DNA from: Methanocella_A sp963769045
GTDB lineage: Archaea; Halobacteriota; Methanocellia; Methanocellales; Methanocellaceae
Assembly (NCBI GenBank): GCA_963769045.1
Contig: CAVYKK010000015.1
Span: 65,897-129,896, forward strand
Reading direction: 5' to 3'
DNA length: 64,000 nt
Below are positions 25,181 to 34,062 of this stretch, in pieces. The notes under the pieces are model-generated. The model ran no database searches, was not told the origin of the DNA, and saw only the letters and a program-made list of their open reading frames with translations. Within the stretch, counting starts at the first letter, position 1; each line of letters starts with the position of its first letter. A program made the translations under genes and the position numbers.

Positions 25181-26564
25181 ATGAGGAAAGAAGGGATTGC
25201 TATGATGTTACCGATGCTCAAGAAGTCGTTCCCGGGTGGCATGGCCATCCTGGCGCTGGCGGCCGTCGCGATGATGGCGATATTTGCAGTTCCGTGTGAT
25301 GCGGCTGCCCCGGTAAAAGTCGTCGATGTCGCGGCAGGCCACGGGCTCTCCGTAGCGCTCCTGGATAACGGCACGGTGTGGACCTGGGGGAACGCGCAAC
25401 GGGGCGCCCTCGGGACTGGCGTGCCGGACAATAAGTCGTCTCCGTCGCCGCAGCAGGTGAGCATCGGCAATGTCATTGATATCGCAGCCGGGTCGGCTCA
25501 CGTCCTTGCATTGAGGGAAGACGGCACCGTCTGGGCCTGGGGCGCTAACGACTATGGCCAGATCGGCGACGGCACGATCATCGACAGGAGGACACCGGTA
25601 CAGGTCCAGGGACTGAGCGACGTGAAGGCCGTGGCTGCCGGGCTCATGTATTCGGTCGCGTTGAAGGACGACGGCACTGTCTGGGCCTGGGGATATAACA
25701 AGAACGGACAGCTCGGCAACGGCCAGACCAGCCGCTACGAGTCGGCGCCGGTCAAGGTTGCCGGGCTGAGCGGCATTGTAAAAGTCTTCGCGGGCTATAA
25801 CCATAACTTCGCCATCGACGGGAATGGTAATGTCCGGGCCTGGGGCGCCAACGACCTTGGCGAACTGGGCGACGGGACGAACACCGGTCAGGCTACGCCT
25901 GTCAGGCTGGAAGGGCTGTCCGGTATAAAGGACATCGCCCCCGGCAGCTCGTACACGATAGCGCTGAAAGACGACGGCACGGTCCTGGCATGGGGAGAAA
26001 ACTACGGGGGCTGGCTGGGCGACGGCAGCAGCGTTACCAAAATGCAGCCGGTCGCCGTCAAAGGGCTGGATCACGTCACGGCCATCTGCCACAGGCCAGG
26101 GCATCTCGTTCGCTGCCAGGGACGACGGCACTGTCGTAGCCTGGGGCCTGAACGAGGCAGGGCTGATCGGCAACGGTTACAGGGACCAGAAAGTTTACCG
26201 GCCGGTAAAGATCAACGGCCCGGCCAACGTGACGCAGTTCGCTGTCGGAGCCATCCATGCGCTGGCGATCGGTGGTGACGGGAGCCTGTGGTGCTGGGGC
26301 GACAACCAGTTCGGGCAGATGGGAATCGGAAAGATGGACGATGCAACGTATACGCCGACGAAAATTGCAATCGGCCAGCCTGCCTCTGCCATGTCCGTGC
26401 CGACGCCTGTGCCGGGCAATGATACGACTTCGACAGATAATTCCACCGATACAGGCGCGACGACATCAGGGTCTAATAATTTACGATATTTACTGATGGG
26501 CGCTTCTCTGCTGCTTGGCCTTGTCGCAGTGGTCGGGGCACTGATCTGGCTTTCGAAGAGGTAG
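25181..26564 (+). pseudogene. RCC1-repeat propeller protein, cassette 2, one-base frameshift
   Basis: Reading from 25181 gives a signal peptide (up to about residue 43) and five RCC1 blades, then turns to nonsense after GLDHVTAIC. The correct blade sequence GISFAARDDGTVVAWGLNEA continues in the next frame and runs on to a C-terminal helix ending IWLSKR at 26564. One extra C in the run at 26089-26090 explains this; with it removed the protein is 460 residues and normal. It may be a true mutation, a sequencing error, or a slippery site. Everything else, including the anchor, is intact. Confidence 0.88.
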
Positions 26565-26659
26565 AAATTGAGCGTGATGAAAAACTGACACATTTTTAGC
26601 TGTAGAACGGAGCCCCATTTTTTTTACTCTGTCGGCATCAGGTAAATATTAGCCATGAT

Positions 26660-26796
26660 CAGGCATGCGTCGAACGGTATTCTCGCAGAGAGCGCAGAGA
26701 CGGCGCAGAGAGCGCGGAGATATTCATAAAATTTACTCATTATTTATTAAACCAGTCTCTGCGCCCTCTGCGAGAATCCAGTGCTACGCATGCCTG
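26660..26796. repeat. Inverted repeat of GCGCAGAGA units
   Basis: Inner arms at 26679-26701 and 26755-26777 are complementary at 22 of 23 positions; outer arms CAGGCATGCGT (26660-26670) and ACGCATGCCTG (26786-26796) are perfect. Each inner arm is two or three copies of GCGCAGAGA. The loop of about 50 bases is AT-rich. It stands in gene-free DNA between cassette 2 and the CARDB-like gene of cassette 3. Confidence 0.85.
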
Positions 26797-26920
26797 AACA
26801 TAGTAAGTATTCACAGGACGTAAGGTGCCGGCAGATGACCGGAGCCCTGGTCAGGAATAAAAAATGAAAAATGGCCGGGCTGTCGTCTCATGCATAGCTG
26901 GCAGGCGCCCACGCGTGAAT

Positions 26921-27160
26921 TAGGAGGCCAGGGAGATCAGGGAGCCGAAGGTGCTTGAGACGATGGAGGATAAAGGAGTCCAGGGAGGCGAACGATAAGA
27001 ACGGAGCTTAAGGAGCTAAGGAGTCTAAGGAGCATTTTTATTTATCGTCCTCCTTAGTCTCCTTAGCTCCTTAGGCTCCATTTTTAAAATCGTTCTCCTT
27101 CAACTCCTTCCCGCTCCATCGGCTCAAGCACCCTGATCTCCTTGTCCTCCTTAACCTCCT
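26921..27160. repeat. Large nested inverted repeat of GGAG/CTCC units
   Basis: A 240-base palindromic structure. The inner arms 27003-27032 and 27050-27079 match at 28 of 30 positions (units CTAAGGAG). Outer segments also pair in order: CGATGGAG 26961-26968 with CTCCATCG 27114-27121, GGTGCTTGAG 26950-26959 with CTCAAGCACC 27123-27132, and GGAGATCAGGG 26932-26942 with CCCTGATCTCC 27131-27141. It could form a very long RNA hairpin at the 3' end of the CARDB-like transcript. The rest of 26565-27260 shows no gene. Confidence 0.85.
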
Positions 27161-27260
27161 GATGTAAAAAATGCCTTGGCGTCCTTGGCTCTTGGCGCCC
27201 TTGGCGAGCGTGACAGTAGTCCAATAGCCTTAACAAAGCCTGATTCAAATGGCTTAAAAA

Positions 27261-28601
27261 TCACCGTCTCCCATATTTCCACACGATGAAGCCGAATGCG
27301 AGTATAGCTACGAGCGCGATGCCAATACCCGCCCCGAGCCACGTGTTGCTAGTCGCATAGCTGACAGTCATATACTGCTGATCACTCTTCGCTTCGCTAC
27401 TCGTCGCACGCATATACAGCTTATCGTTACCATTCCCTGCGTCTGCCTTAGCGTAGAGTTGTATGACAAACCGCTGTGACTCGCCAGGATTTAACACCTC
27501 TACTGTGCGGGTGTTTACCGTGGCGGTCAGCGACTGGGGCATGTCGCCCTGGCCGATGTCCAGCATCACGTTAGTGAGCTTAGACGTGCCGTTATTACGG
27601 ATGATAGCCTCCACGTTACGGTTCTCGCCCGTGCTAAGGGAAACATCGTCAGGGACAATAAGCTCGATCCGGTAATCCGTGTCCCTGACCGAGTCCACGA
27701 ACAGCTTGAGCTCGCCGGTATCATTGGCAGAACCGGCCATAACCGTGACACTATTGCTCCCGGCATCAGTCGGAGTCATTTTTACCTTTATGGTCTGACT
27801 GGACTTGCTGGCCACGAACACCCTGTTGACAATGTCGCTGCCCGAGAGCAACTGTACGTTCCAGCCTGGCGGGGCCTCTTTCACGGCTATCGTATAGGTC
27901 CGGTCTACTATACCGTTATTCGTAATCTTTACATCGAACGAAACCGATTCGTTCACCTTGACAGTCTTACCCGGAAAATCGGTAGAAAGCCTGACACCGT
28001 TCAAACCGCCCGCTGCACTGCTCGTGGCTACGGGAATATAGCCGATATACAACGGATTATCCAGGACATGATAACCTGCACCATTGCTATCCATACAGGA
28101 CGACTCGTAGCCCCCGGAGCGTGCCTCAACGCCATAGTATCCATTCGGCACGAGTATGCCGAATATGCCGTTGTCGTTAGTGCTCCCGGTATACACGGCC
28201 TGCGAGGACTTATCCATAACAGTCACCGAGGCGCCCTTCAACGGCGTGCCGAGAGAAGCATCGATCACAGTGCCGCTGATGGTGTAAAGATTGGACAGGG
28301 TAATGTTTACCGTGCTGTCCGTGCCGACATTGGCAATGCCCGAACCCTGACTGTATCCCGCCTTAGAGGCAGTAAAAGTGTACTGCCCGTCAGGCAGGGA
28401 AAAACTGGCCAGGCCATTCGAGTTAGTCTGGTCGGAGTAGGTAGTACCGCCGGACTGCACCGCGACCATCGCACCGCCCACCGGACCCTTGCCGTCCCGC
28501 ACCGATACGGTGACAGACGAGTCGGCAAGGGCAGTGTAGGTGATACAGGGCAATAATAGTAATACCAGAAGAGCGAACGGTAAAAATCGCAGGATTTTCA
28601 T
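27261..28601 (-). CDS. Secreted anchored protein with CnaB-like and CARDB/NEW3 domains
   Basis: A 446-residue protein: signal peptide (1-26), two carboxypeptidase-regulatory-like beta domains (about 28-105, VSVRDGKGPVGGAMVAVQSGG, and 107-180, ISGTVIDASLGTPLKGASVTV), two NEW3/CARDB-type Ig domains (about 205-305 with VTNNGIVDRTYTIAVKEAPPGW, and 310-405), and a C-terminal helix ending WKYGRR. Its ATG overlaps the stop of the frameshifted ATPase (ATGA), so it is translationally coupled to it. It looks like a surface scaffold that works with this transporter. No other cassette keeps it. Confidence 0.86.
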   Translation of the reverse strand: MKILRFLPFALLVLLLLPCITYTALADSSVTVSVRDGKGPVGGAMVAVQSGGTTYSDQTNSNGLASFSLPDGQYTFTASKAGYSQGSGIANVGTDSTVNITLSNLYTISGTVIDASLGTPLKGASVTVMDKSSQAVYTGSTNDNGIFGILVPNGYYGVEARSGGYESSCMDSNGAGYHVLDNPLYIGYIPVATSSAAGGLNGVRLSTDFPGKTVKVNESVSFDVKITNNGIVDRTYTIAVKEAPPGWNVQLLSGSDIVNRVFVASKSSQTIKVKMTPTDAGSNSVTVMAGSANDTGELKLFVDSVRDTDYRIELIVPDDVSLSTGENRNVEAIIRNNGTSKLTNVMLDIGQGDMPQSLTATVNTRTVEVLNPGESQRFVIQLYAKADAGNGNDKLYMRATSSEAKSDQQYMTVSYATSNTWLGAGIGIALVAILAFGFIVWKYGRR

Positions 28602-29546
28602 CGCTGCTCACCCGCGACCGGCCTCGTCACATCCAGGAAAATCTCGTTCAACGAAGGACGATACGACTCAAGCTCCGTGATAACGCCTTTCTCCCTCAGA
28701 ATCGACCGGGACACGTCCTCCGACACGTCCTCCTTCGCGTTGATAAGGAAAAACCCGTCGTTCCTGACTATAGAGTAAACACTGGCAAGGCTCTTCAACG
28801 AACTCCTGACCACGTCCTCGCCAATATCCTTAACACGGAGTCTCAGTTGATACCCCTGCCTCCGCGAATACTGGTCGACCAGCTCGTTCACATTGCCGCA
28901 GATCTTCATCTCGCCGTTAATGATAATGCCAATACGATCACAAATCGCCTCCACCTCCGGCATCACATGACTGGTCAAAAATATAGTCTTCCCCTTCGCC
29001 TTCAACTGCCTCATCAAGGCCCGAAAGTCCTCGGCACCCTGTGGATCAATACCGGCCGTAGGCTCATCGAACATCAGCACCTGCGGATCGTGGACGATCG
29101 CCTGGGCAACGCCGAAACGCTGTCTCATGCCCTTGCTGAACTTGCCGATCTTCTTGTTCTTCGCATCTTTCAGACCTACCAGATCGAGCGTGGCCTCGAC
29201 CTTAGCATCAAGGTCCTTCTTCTCCAGGTCGTAGAGACTGCCGTAAAATTTCAAATTCTGACGGGCGTTGAGATTATCGTAAAAACCGGCGGGATCAGGC
29301 AGCACGCCGCAATGTTTACGCACGTCCAGCACCTGATGAATTATATCGTAGCCGGCCACTTTCCCGGTGCCCGAGGTAGGCTGCACAAGGCCCAACAACA
29401 TTTTCATCGTCGTCGTCTTACCCGCGCCATTAGGCCCTCAGGAACCCGAAGATCTCGCCATTGCCGATCTTCAGGTCAAGGCCGTTGACGACAATTGCCT
29501 TATCGTAGCTCTTCGAAAGCTTATCTGTCTCTATTACCGTTTCCAT
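28598..29546 (-). pseudogene. ABC ATPase, cassette 3, one-base insertion at Walker A
   Basis: The gene starts at the ATG at 29546 (METVIETDKLSKSYD...) and runs in frame to GEIFGFL, where an extra base at 29438 (A on the coding strand) breaks the reading and brings a stop within three codons. Without it the sequence resumes at GPNGAGKTTTMKMLLG and continues to a normal end, giving a 315-residue protein that closely resembles the ATPase at 47156-48103. An internal ATG at 29407 could give a fragment lacking Walker A, which would be inactive. The signature FSKGMRQRFG and Walker B LMFDEPTAG are intact. Confidence 0.9.
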
Positions 29547-29956
29547 AGCTTATCCCTCAACTTACTCAAGAGATTTGTACCCGTCTTAGGTGCCCCCGTC
29601 TTAGGTGCCAACCGAAAAGCATATTCCTTTAGGCTATCTTTTATCTCCGGCGCCGTCAGCGTCGCCGAATAAACCGGTACGAGCGTCCCATCTTCTATCG
29701 ATACCGTGCACGATGCCAGCCCCAGCACCACGAGCGAATCCTCCTTCCTATACCTCAGCCGATAACCGACCAAAGAACCGATCACGTCAACCTTGCCCAG
29801 CACGGTGGCCAGCGATATACTATCGACGCTCGCCTTCTCCGGGAAGATCGAGCAAAGATACTCAAGCACATCCCTCCGCGCATTACTATTATCCAGGGAA
29901 CGGTAGATCCTGCCGATGTCAGTACCATCCTCATTTTTATCAGGTATACGGGTCAC
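29534..29956 (-). CDS. Winged-helix-like regulator of cassette 3
   Basis: A 140-residue protein (GTG start) upstream of, and overlapping by 13 bp, the ATPase gene. The core NARRDVLEYLCSIFPEKASVDSISLATVLGKVDVIGSLVG..YRKEDSLVVLGLASCTV is shared with the proteins at 37281, 42611 and 48124, and looks like an archaeal winged helix (recognition helix in the VDVIGSLVG region, then a beta wing). It is divergent from the secreted-protein operon, which suggests it controls both directions. A palindrome upstream of the opposite TATA box at 30310 could be its site. Confidence 0.68.
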   Translation of the reverse strand: MTRIPDKNEDGTDIGRIYRSLDNSNARRDVLEYLCSIFPEKASVDSISLATVLGKVDVIGSLVGYRLRYRKEDSLVVLGLASCTVSIEDGTLVPVYSATLTAPEIKDSLKEYAFRLAPKTGAPKTGTNLLSKLRDKLWKR

Positions 29957-30309
29957 ACATATCCAATCCTATCAATTGCCCCCATCAAACGTATAATATA
30001 AGCGCTTATAAAGCTTCTGTACCGATCACTTAAAAAAGCCAGTGTCGAGGCTTTCTAAGAAAAAGCAGAGGGCGTCGACCAGCTAATGCTATGACCAGCA
30101 ATGGTAGCGTTTTAGGCAAATAGCATCATGGCAAAATAATAAAAATCGCATGGATAATTGTACCAATCATCGAACTGTCAAACCATATTTACGTATATCA
30201 TTTTAATATAAACGTTAACTAATAGATATTTTAAAATCAGTTTAAAATCGGAAAATTGTTGGAGTCGCTGCCGATTTTTAAGAAATATTTCGACTGATTC
30301 TCTTCGAAT

Positions 30310-30347
30310 CTACAAAAATTTTGTAGATAGGGGCAAAATTTATATAA
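30310..30347 (+). promoter_or_regulatory. Palindromic operator and TATA box, cassette 3
   Basis: CTACAAAAATTTTGTAG at 30310-30326 is a perfect palindrome with 8-bp arms. The TATA box TTTATATAA at 30339-30347 follows 12 bases later, so transcription should start near 30370, just before the leader hairpins. The palindrome is well placed for a regulator that assists or blocks basal factors, the neighbouring winged-helix protein being the obvious candidate. The remainder of the gene-free stretch 29957-30309 shows nothing else clear. Confidence 0.6.
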
Positions 30348-30382
30348 TCGCCCGGATGACCGATGGATTGTAAGCAAGGCCC

Positions 30383-30546
30383 CGGAGGTCCGGGCGACGA
30401 GCAGGCGCAACCCAAACCACCCGTCGCAACGACCTATAGGGTGCCGTAAGGAGGGGCACGACCTCAAGATCGGACGATGGGCAGGCGCAAACCCACACCC
30501 GCCATCGACCGGCCGCCGAAGGCCTGCTTCACAAAACAGGAGGTTA
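30383..30546 (+). ncRNA. Structured 5' leader with two GGCGCAAACCC stem-loops, cassette 3
   Basis: Two related stem-loops lie in tandem. Element A: GCGACG 30394-30399 with CGTCGC 30422-30427, loop core GCAGGCGCAACCCAAACC, enclosed by AGGTC/GACCT. Element B: CGATGG 30475-30480 with CCATCG 30502-30507, loop core GCAGGCGCAAACCCACACC. A third small stem GGCC 30511-30514 with GGCC 30521-30524 is followed by GCTTCAC and the strong ribosome-binding site GGAGGTTAAACAA before the ATG at 30552. The same modules occur at 34063, 36177, 48890 and 52685. No known riboswitch family is recognised. Confidence 0.7.
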
Positions 30547-30551
30547 AACAA

Positions 30552-31004
30552 ATGAGAACAAAGAAAGTAGGAATCCTGGTCCTCGCCGCAGCAGTGCTCG
30601 CGGTAATGACCAGCGGAAGCGCATATGCGTGGACATGGGACAATGTGGACCACTCGCAATACTGGGGGTCTTATGCATCATGGGATGGCACGTGTCTTGC
30701 AACGACACCAACCATCGACCCGGACACAACGGACCTTGAATGGCAGAACACGCTTGATGACAGATACTCAGACGACCCGGGGACATATCCGGAATTATTC
30801 TGGGCGAAAGACAATGGACAATGGGGCGCGATAGACCGTGGTACTCCACTATACTTTGGTTATGCGTGGAGCCCCGATGGTGACGTAGACCCTCAGACTG
30901 AAACATCCTATACACACCGGTTAGAGGTCAGGCACTACTATGGTGACAATAATGGCGATTGGGACTACGGAGTAAGCAACACCCAGTACTATAAGGTAGT
31001 GTAA
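30552..31004 (+). CDS. Small secreted protein of cassette 3
   Basis: A 150-residue protein with a clean signal peptide (MRTKKVGILVLAAAVLAVMT, cleavage after SAYA near residue 26) and a mature part rich in Trp, Tyr, Asp and Gly with no further span. The mature region ends SNTQYYKVV, echoed by NKQYYVT in the cassette 4 copy. GGAGG stands 9 bases before the ATG. The reading can be extended upstream in frame to 30477, but that stretch encodes the RNA stem-loop, so the extension is rejected. No family is recognised. It is probably released to, or assembled on, the cell surface. Confidence 0.78.
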   Translation: MRTKKVGILVLAAAVLAVMTSGSAYAWTWDNVDHSQYWGSYASWDGTCLATTPTIDPDTTDLEWQNTLDDRYSDDPGTYPELFWAKDNGQWGAIDRGTPLYFGYAWSPDGDVDPQTETSYTHRLEVRHYYGDNNGDWDYGVSNTQYYKVV

Positions 31005-31013
31005 AATTAAAAA

Positions 31014-31037
31014 CATTTTTTAATTTTTTTATTTTAT
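31014..31037 (+). terminator. T-tract between secreted protein and permease, cassette 3
   Basis: Two runs of T (ATTTTTTA and ATTTTTTTATTTTATA) follow the secreted-protein stop. Archaeal RNA polymerase stops at U-rich tracts, so most transcripts should end here and only a fraction read through into the permeases. A similar tract occupies the same position in cassettes 4 to 7. Confidence 0.6.
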
Positions 31038-31053
31038 ATAAAGGTGAGTGGGT

Positions 31054-31893
31054 ATGAGCAATACGTTGAACGTGGCTAAAAAAGAGTTCCGGAACCTGAT
31101 GGGCAGCAAGCTTATTCTTATCGTCCTTGTGTGGTATGTGGTAGCGTCTATTGGTTCATTCTTCTACACGTATAATAATTACGTTTATGTTGTTAGTCAT
31201 GAGGACCCGTCAGACCCATACTATTACCTGCACTACACATCCCCAGTCGACCGGTTTTTCAAAGGCATCGTCAACAATTTCCGCTGGCTAGGCCCCATCC
31301 TCGCCGTGGTGCTGGGCTTCGTGTCGATGACCTCGGAGATCGATGGCAAGGCATTGGGCACCATGCTCACCAAGCCATTATACAGGGACACGATCATTAA
31401 TGGAAAATTGCTCGGCAATATGGCGTTTATCATAATAATTACACTTCTGACAACAATATTGTACGTTGCCGCCATACTGGCCATGACAGGCGACCTTGAC
31501 ATTGCATTCAGCCTGATCGAGAGAATACCACTAGTACTCCTGTTATCTTTGCTTTGCATGATGTTTATGTTCTCGCTTTCGGTACTCATTGTTTTGCTGA
31601 TAAAAGACCAGAGTCTGGCACTATTTATGGGTTTCCTTTCATATCTAATTTTATTTAAGTTCATACATTCTTCGGATGTTGCCGGGGGGATTATGGATTA
31701 TTTTCATAGTCGCTTCCTTGGTGATCTGATCAGTGGTATTTCGCCGGATAAAATGTTTTACCTCATACTGGGGGATGCTGATCTGACAGGAATTCTGGAG
31801 AATAGCAGTTTTGAATTGTTCAAGATGGCCATGTATTGTGTTGTCACGCTAACGCTTGCCTATACAGTATTTTTAAGGAGGGACATTGAATGA
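31054..31893 (+). CDS. ABC-2 permease A, cassette 3
   Basis: About 279 residues from the ATG at 31054, with GGTGAG upstream. AKKEFRNLMGSKLILIVL starts the first span; an extracytoplasmic loop of about 45 residues (YNNYVYVVSHEDPSDPYYY) is followed by the coupling loop EIDGKALGTMLTKPLYRDTIINGKLLG and four more spans, ending FLRRDIE. The KPLYRDTIINGK loop is almost the same in cassettes 3, 5, 6 and 7. It overlaps permease B by 4 bp. Confidence 0.92.
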   Translation: MSNTLNVAKKEFRNLMGSKLILIVLVWYVVASIGSFFYTYNNYVYVVSHEDPSDPYYYLHYTSPVDRFFKGIVNNFRWLGPILAVVLGFVSMTSEIDGKALGTMLTKPLYRDTIINGKLLGNMAFIIIITLLTTILYVAAILAMTGDLDIAFSLIERIPLVLLLSLLCMMFMFSLSVLIVLLIKDQSLALFMGFLSYLILFKFIHSSDVAGGIMDYFHSRFLGDLISGISPDKMFYLILGDADLTGILENSSFELFKMAMYCVVTLTLAYTVFLRRDIE

Positions 31894-32690
31894 GCCAGGT
31901 GTTTCGGATAGCAATGAACGAGTTCTCGCTCGTTATCAGGAGCCCGATGGTATACCTGTTCGGCATCCTGATGCTCGTCTTGGCCTGCACGACCGCCATG
32001 GAGGCATCCACAGTGGTGCCGCGGATGACTGATATGGGCAGGACGGCCGCTGTTCTACTGTATGGTACAGGAAACCCGTTCTTCCTTACGTCTATGTTGT
32101 TTATGTTCGTTGCGACGTGCTTGGGAGTCATGTCGACCTCGAACGATCGTTCCAGGGGAACTCTACGAGTCCTGATCACGAAACCGTTATACAGACGTGA
32201 CATCGTACTAGGTAAGACCCTCGGGATCGGCTTGGTGCTTTTCCTGTTAGCTATGCTCACTGAAGCGTTTATCGTTTCGCTGCTGCTCGTCTTCGTGGGT
32301 AGCCCGGGGTCGGTCGGCGAATTGATCCTGAGAGCGGGTACATTCGCCATCCTCCTCTTCACTGGAAGCATGTTCACCCTGACCTTAGTCATGCTGATCG
32401 GCATCGTGTTAAACAAAGCGGAAGCATTGGTCTTAGCCGGATGCTACATATCGTTCGAATGGCTCGCGCCATCATTTATTAGTGAATATTTACCAGATTC
32501 GTTGAGTATTATCAATCCGTTGAATCTTTACATAGAGGCTACTCGTTCCGTTAGTAATGATCTTTTCGTGTCGGTAATATCGTACGATGTCTGGCTCAGC
32601 AATGCCGCGCCGTACATCGTTTTGTTGTTGGCTGAAATAGTGGTCCTGGTTCTGATAAATTGCGTAGCTATCAATAAAGTGGAGTCATAA
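31890..32690 (+). CDS. ABC-2 permease B, cassette 3
   Basis: A 266-residue six-span permease whose ATG overlaps the previous stop. The coupling loop is SNDRSRGTLRVLITKPLYRRDIVLGKTLGIG. A short extracytoplasmic stretch (NLYIEATRSVSNDLFVSVIS) precedes the last span. It is the partner of permease A; the ATPase next to this cassette is frameshifted, so function may depend on a paralogous ATPase elsewhere in the island. Confidence 0.92.
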   Translation: MSQVFRIAMNEFSLVIRSPMVYLFGILMLVLACTTAMEASTVVPRMTDMGRTAAVLLYGTGNPFFLTSMLFMFVATCLGVMSTSNDRSRGTLRVLITKPLYRRDIVLGKTLGIGLVLFLLAMLTEAFIVSLLLVFVGSPGSVGELILRAGTFAILLFTGSMFTLTLVMLIGIVLNKAEALVLAGCYISFEWLAPSFISEYLPDSLSIINPLNLYIEATRSVSNDLFVSVISYDVWLSNAAPYIVLLLAEIVVLVLINCVAINKVES

Positions 32691-32708
32691 GGTGGGAGGG
32701 AAGATGTT

Positions 32709-34058
32709 ATGAGGGTCGGGTATAAGGTTTTACCTATATTTTTCCTATCGTGGATTGTTTTGGTCCTGTCGGCCATGCCTTTAGGAAATGTTCTTGCTTC
32801 TTCGCCGATGTTTGTCGATGTGGAGTGTAACGGTGTGAACGTAAACACGATAGCTTTGGCTGACGATGGTTCGGTGTGGGCGTGGGGGCAAGATTACGGG
32901 CTCACCCCCGCCGAGGTAGAGATCAGTGATGTCACGGCGATCTCTGCGGGCAATGTCCATGTGCTCGCGTTGCGGAGCGATGGCACTGTCTGGGTCTGGG
33001 GTAAGAACTACCAGGGCCAGTTCGGAGACGGGACCACGGAGAATAGCAACACTCCAAAACGGGTCGAAGGTCTTGACAACATCGTCGCCATATCAGCAGG
33101 GGACACCCACAGCATTGCCCTTAAGAGTGACGGGACCGTGTGGGCGTGGGGGCGGAACAGGGTGGGCCAGCTAGGCGACGGCACCTTCACAGACCGCTAT
33201 GTCCCGGGGCAGGTTCTGGGGCTCCCTATGATTAAATGGATCGGCGGTCATGGGACAGTCGCCATTGCAATAGATGGGACCGTGTGGACGTGGGGCAAAA
33301 CGCTGCTCAATGTCAGCAACAACTGCAAGCCTGTCGACGGGAGCGACCCACAGTTCATATCGCTGTGCAGGCCTACGCCATACATGGTGCCAGGGCTAAA
33401 GAATATTCTTTCGATAGACAGCGACTACGAGCATACGACGTTTGTTAAAGAAGATGGGACCGTATGGAACTGGGGCTATAACGGGTGGGGATTGTTCGGC
33501 GATGGCACTAGTGAACTGGGAAACAGGGTCTATGTGACAGACCCGGTACAAGTAGGGGGAATCGACGATGTCAAGAAGGTGGTGACCAGTTCCCATAGCA
33601 CGCTGGCCCTGAAAAACGACGGGGCCGTGTGGGCATGGGGCACCAATGATATGGGCTTGCAAGGCACTGGTAAGCCGGGAAACATCGTGCCGTCACCTGT
33701 TAAAATAGACAGTCTAAGCGACATCGTAACAATTGGTATGGGCGAGGGTGGCGCTGCCGCCATCGGGTCGGATGGCAGCGTCTGGGCCTGGGGCAACAAC
33801 TACATGGGACCGATCGAGCAGGGGAAAACTTGCCTATCCCCGAACAAAGCGATCGGACCAGACAGGGCAGCTGCGAGCCTCACGCCTGACAACACGAGCG
33901 TTAACGGCACGTCCAACGCCACTCCGACGGGCGGCGTACCGCAGACCGGTTCCACGGAAGGGTCAGGCAACGATGGTAACCTCATTTTAATGGGAGTGCT
34001 GGCCGTGACGGTGGCCATCTGCGTGACAATGGTCGTGCTCGCGAAGAGGAAAAAATGA
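32709..34058 (+). CDS. Secreted RCC1-repeat propeller protein, cassette 3
   Basis: A 449-residue protein: signal peptide (1-31), about seven RCC1 blades (ALRSDGTVWVWGKNYQGQFG, ALKSDGTVWAWGRNRVGQLG and so on), a Thr/Asn/Gly linker (NTSVNGTSNATPTGG) with several N-glycosylation sequons, and an anchor helix ending VVLAKRKK. It starts 18 bp after permease B. The blade facing is like that of its paralogs but the insert between blades three and four (KPVDGSDPQFISLCRP) is specific. Confidence 0.92.
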   Translation: MRVGYKVLPIFFLSWIVLVLSAMPLGNVLASSPMFVDVECNGVNVNTIALADDGSVWAWGQDYGLTPAEVEISDVTAISAGNVHVLALRSDGTVWVWGKNYQGQFGDGTTENSNTPKRVEGLDNIVAISAGDTHSIALKSDGTVWAWGRNRVGQLGDGTFTDRYVPGQVLGLPMIKWIGGHGTVAIAIDGTVWTWGKTLLNVSNNCKPVDGSDPQFISLCRPTPYMVPGLKNILSIDSDYEHTTFVKEDGTVWNWGYNGWGLFGDGTSELGNRVYVTDPVQVGGIDDVKKVVTSSHSTLALKNDGAVWAWGTNDMGLQGTGKPGNIVPSPVKIDSLSDIVTIGMGEGGAAAIGSDGSVWAWGNNYMGPIEQGKTCLSPNKAIGPDRAAASLTPDNTSVNGTSNATPTGGVPQTGSTEGSGNDGNLILMGVLAVTVAICVTMVVLAKRKK

Positions 34059-34062
34059 ATAA

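Noticed and set aside
30383..30546. Cyclic-di-GMP type I riboswitch, because the loop GGCGCAAACC recalls part of that motif.
   Set aside because: The second helix with its conserved GGGACGCAAAGCC segment is absent, and the stems are arranged differently.
30477..30551. N-terminal extension of the cassette 3 secreted protein (MGRRKPTPAIDR...) in frame with the gene, also present at 34136.
   Set aside because: It would place 25 charged residues before a perfect signal peptide, lies on the leader stem-loop, and the ATG at 30552 has its own strong ribosome-binding site. The changes between copies keep RNA pairing.
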